Origin: Mycobacterium sp.
Lineage (GTDB): Bacteria; Actinomycetota; Actinomycetes; Mycobacteriales; Mycobacteriaceae
Assembly: GCA_020438865.1 (NCBI GenBank)
Contig: JAGQTU010000008.1
Location: 28,855-84,724, forward strand
Direction: 5' to 3'
Length of the DNA: 55,870 nt
A program made the position numbers and the translations under genes. Position 1 is the stretch's first letter; the number at the start of each line of letters is the position of its first letter. Positions 55,623-55,870 of this stretch are shown piece by piece. The notes below the pieces were generated by a model. The model was not told the origin of the DNA, ran no database searches, and worked only from the letters and a program-made list of their open reading frames with translations.

Positions 55623-55870
55623 GTGACCGACGGAGCCGCTGGGCCGGCGACAGATGGCGCTGGAGCCGCGACATCCGGGGGTGACACCGCTGCGGCGGTG
55701 GCGACCTCCGGTGGTGGCCTGCGACTCCACGACACCTACACCGGCGCCGTGCGCGAGTTCGTCCCGATCCGACCGGGGCATGCATCGATCTATCTCTGCG
55801 GCGCCACCGTCCAGGGCCTGCCGCACATCGGGCACGTCCGAAGCGGTGTGGCCTTCGACGTGCTGCGGCG
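55623..55870 (+). CDS. cysS: Cysteinyl-tRNA synthetase (5' part, runs off right edge)
   Basis: The first 82 codons of CysRS, starting at the GTG 20 bp after ispF. The catalytic start is recognisable: [21 protein letters not shown], containing the zinc Cys and the HIGH-type PHIGH motif, in the wording used by mycobacterial CysS1. Before the domain (LRLHDTYTG) is a Gly/Ala/Thr/Ser-rich tail of about 32 residues that shorter relatives lack. A later start inside the tail is possible, but no better ribosome site was seen. The rest of the gene lies to the right. Confidence 0.93.
   Translation, partial: MTDGAAGPATDGAGAATSGGDTAAAVATSGGGLRLHDTYTGAVREFVPIRPGHASIYLCGATVQGLPHIGHVRSGVAFDVLR

Overview
The window is GC-rich actinobacterial chromosome, almost certainly from a Mycobacterium, most likely an environmental fast grower of the Mycolicibacterium type. 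The evidence is frequent GTG starts, tight gene packing with many 4-bp start/stop overlaps, and gene content and order that I recognise (from memory, not a search) from M. tuberculosis H37Rv: succinate dehydrogenase 1 (Rv0247c-Rv0250c), the AAC(2')/PxpBC/FecB2 block (Rv0262c-Rv0265c), Rv0269c-Rv0276, an Rv0281-type methyltransferase, Rv0293c-tam, and then mutY to cysS (Rv3589 down to Rv3580c). I found no insertion sequence, prophage, CRISPR array, tRNA or rRNA.

Layout. 1-1801: sdh1 genes on the minus strand (flavoprotein cut by the left edge). 1956-5992: ICL/PEP-mutase-family protein, lipoprotein lytic transglycosylase, GlgX. 5982-10416: AAC(2'), 5-oxoprolinase subunits PxpC/PxpB, queuosine-precursor transporter family protein, iron-siderophore binding lipoprotein, TetR. 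10455-11989: LysE exporter and its divergent LysR regulator. 12069-16107: small ferredoxin, alpha/beta hydrolase, POT peptide transporter and a tocopherol-cyclase-like protein. 16114-20101: a hexitol module (DeoR regulator, mannitol-type PTS EIICBA, zinc dehydrogenase). 20194-24936: an aldehyde dehydrogenase, glutaryl-CoA-dehydrogenase-like enzyme and succinate-semialdehyde-dehydrogenase-like operon, with a divergent XRE-cupin regulator. 25339-30968: a catabolic cluster (FAD monooxygenase, TetR, FAH-family hydrolase, extradiol dioxygenase, P450) tied together by one repeated operator. 31064-33557: an exported peptide behind a copper-type operator, a sulfatase and a SRPBCC protein. 33573-47640: a conserved mycobacterial segment (LigD-type polymerase, FadD2, FadE6, MFS, hydroxyacid dehydrogenase, hydrolases, VOC, TetR, DUF2236, two methyltransferases). 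47659-55870: DNA repair and housekeeping (mutY, carbonic anhydrase, disA, radA, thioredoxin, lpqE, carD, ispD, ispF, cysS start).

The parts that merit most attention are regulatory. They are two CRP-like palindromes in front of sdh1; a 24-bp sequence with a perfect TGACGA/TCGTCA dyad repeated at both divergent promoters of the 25-31 kb catabolic cluster; a CsoR/RicR-type ATACCC/GGGTAT dyad in front of an unknown exported peptide; and a long imperfect dyad between the XRE-cupin regulator and its dehydrogenase operon. Two structural oddities also stand out: three convergent gene pairs whose stop codons are the two strands of a CTAG, one of which has been split by a 4 x 13-bp tandem expansion, and a join of Rv029x-type genes to Rv358x-type genes that fits an inversion symmetric about the replication origin.
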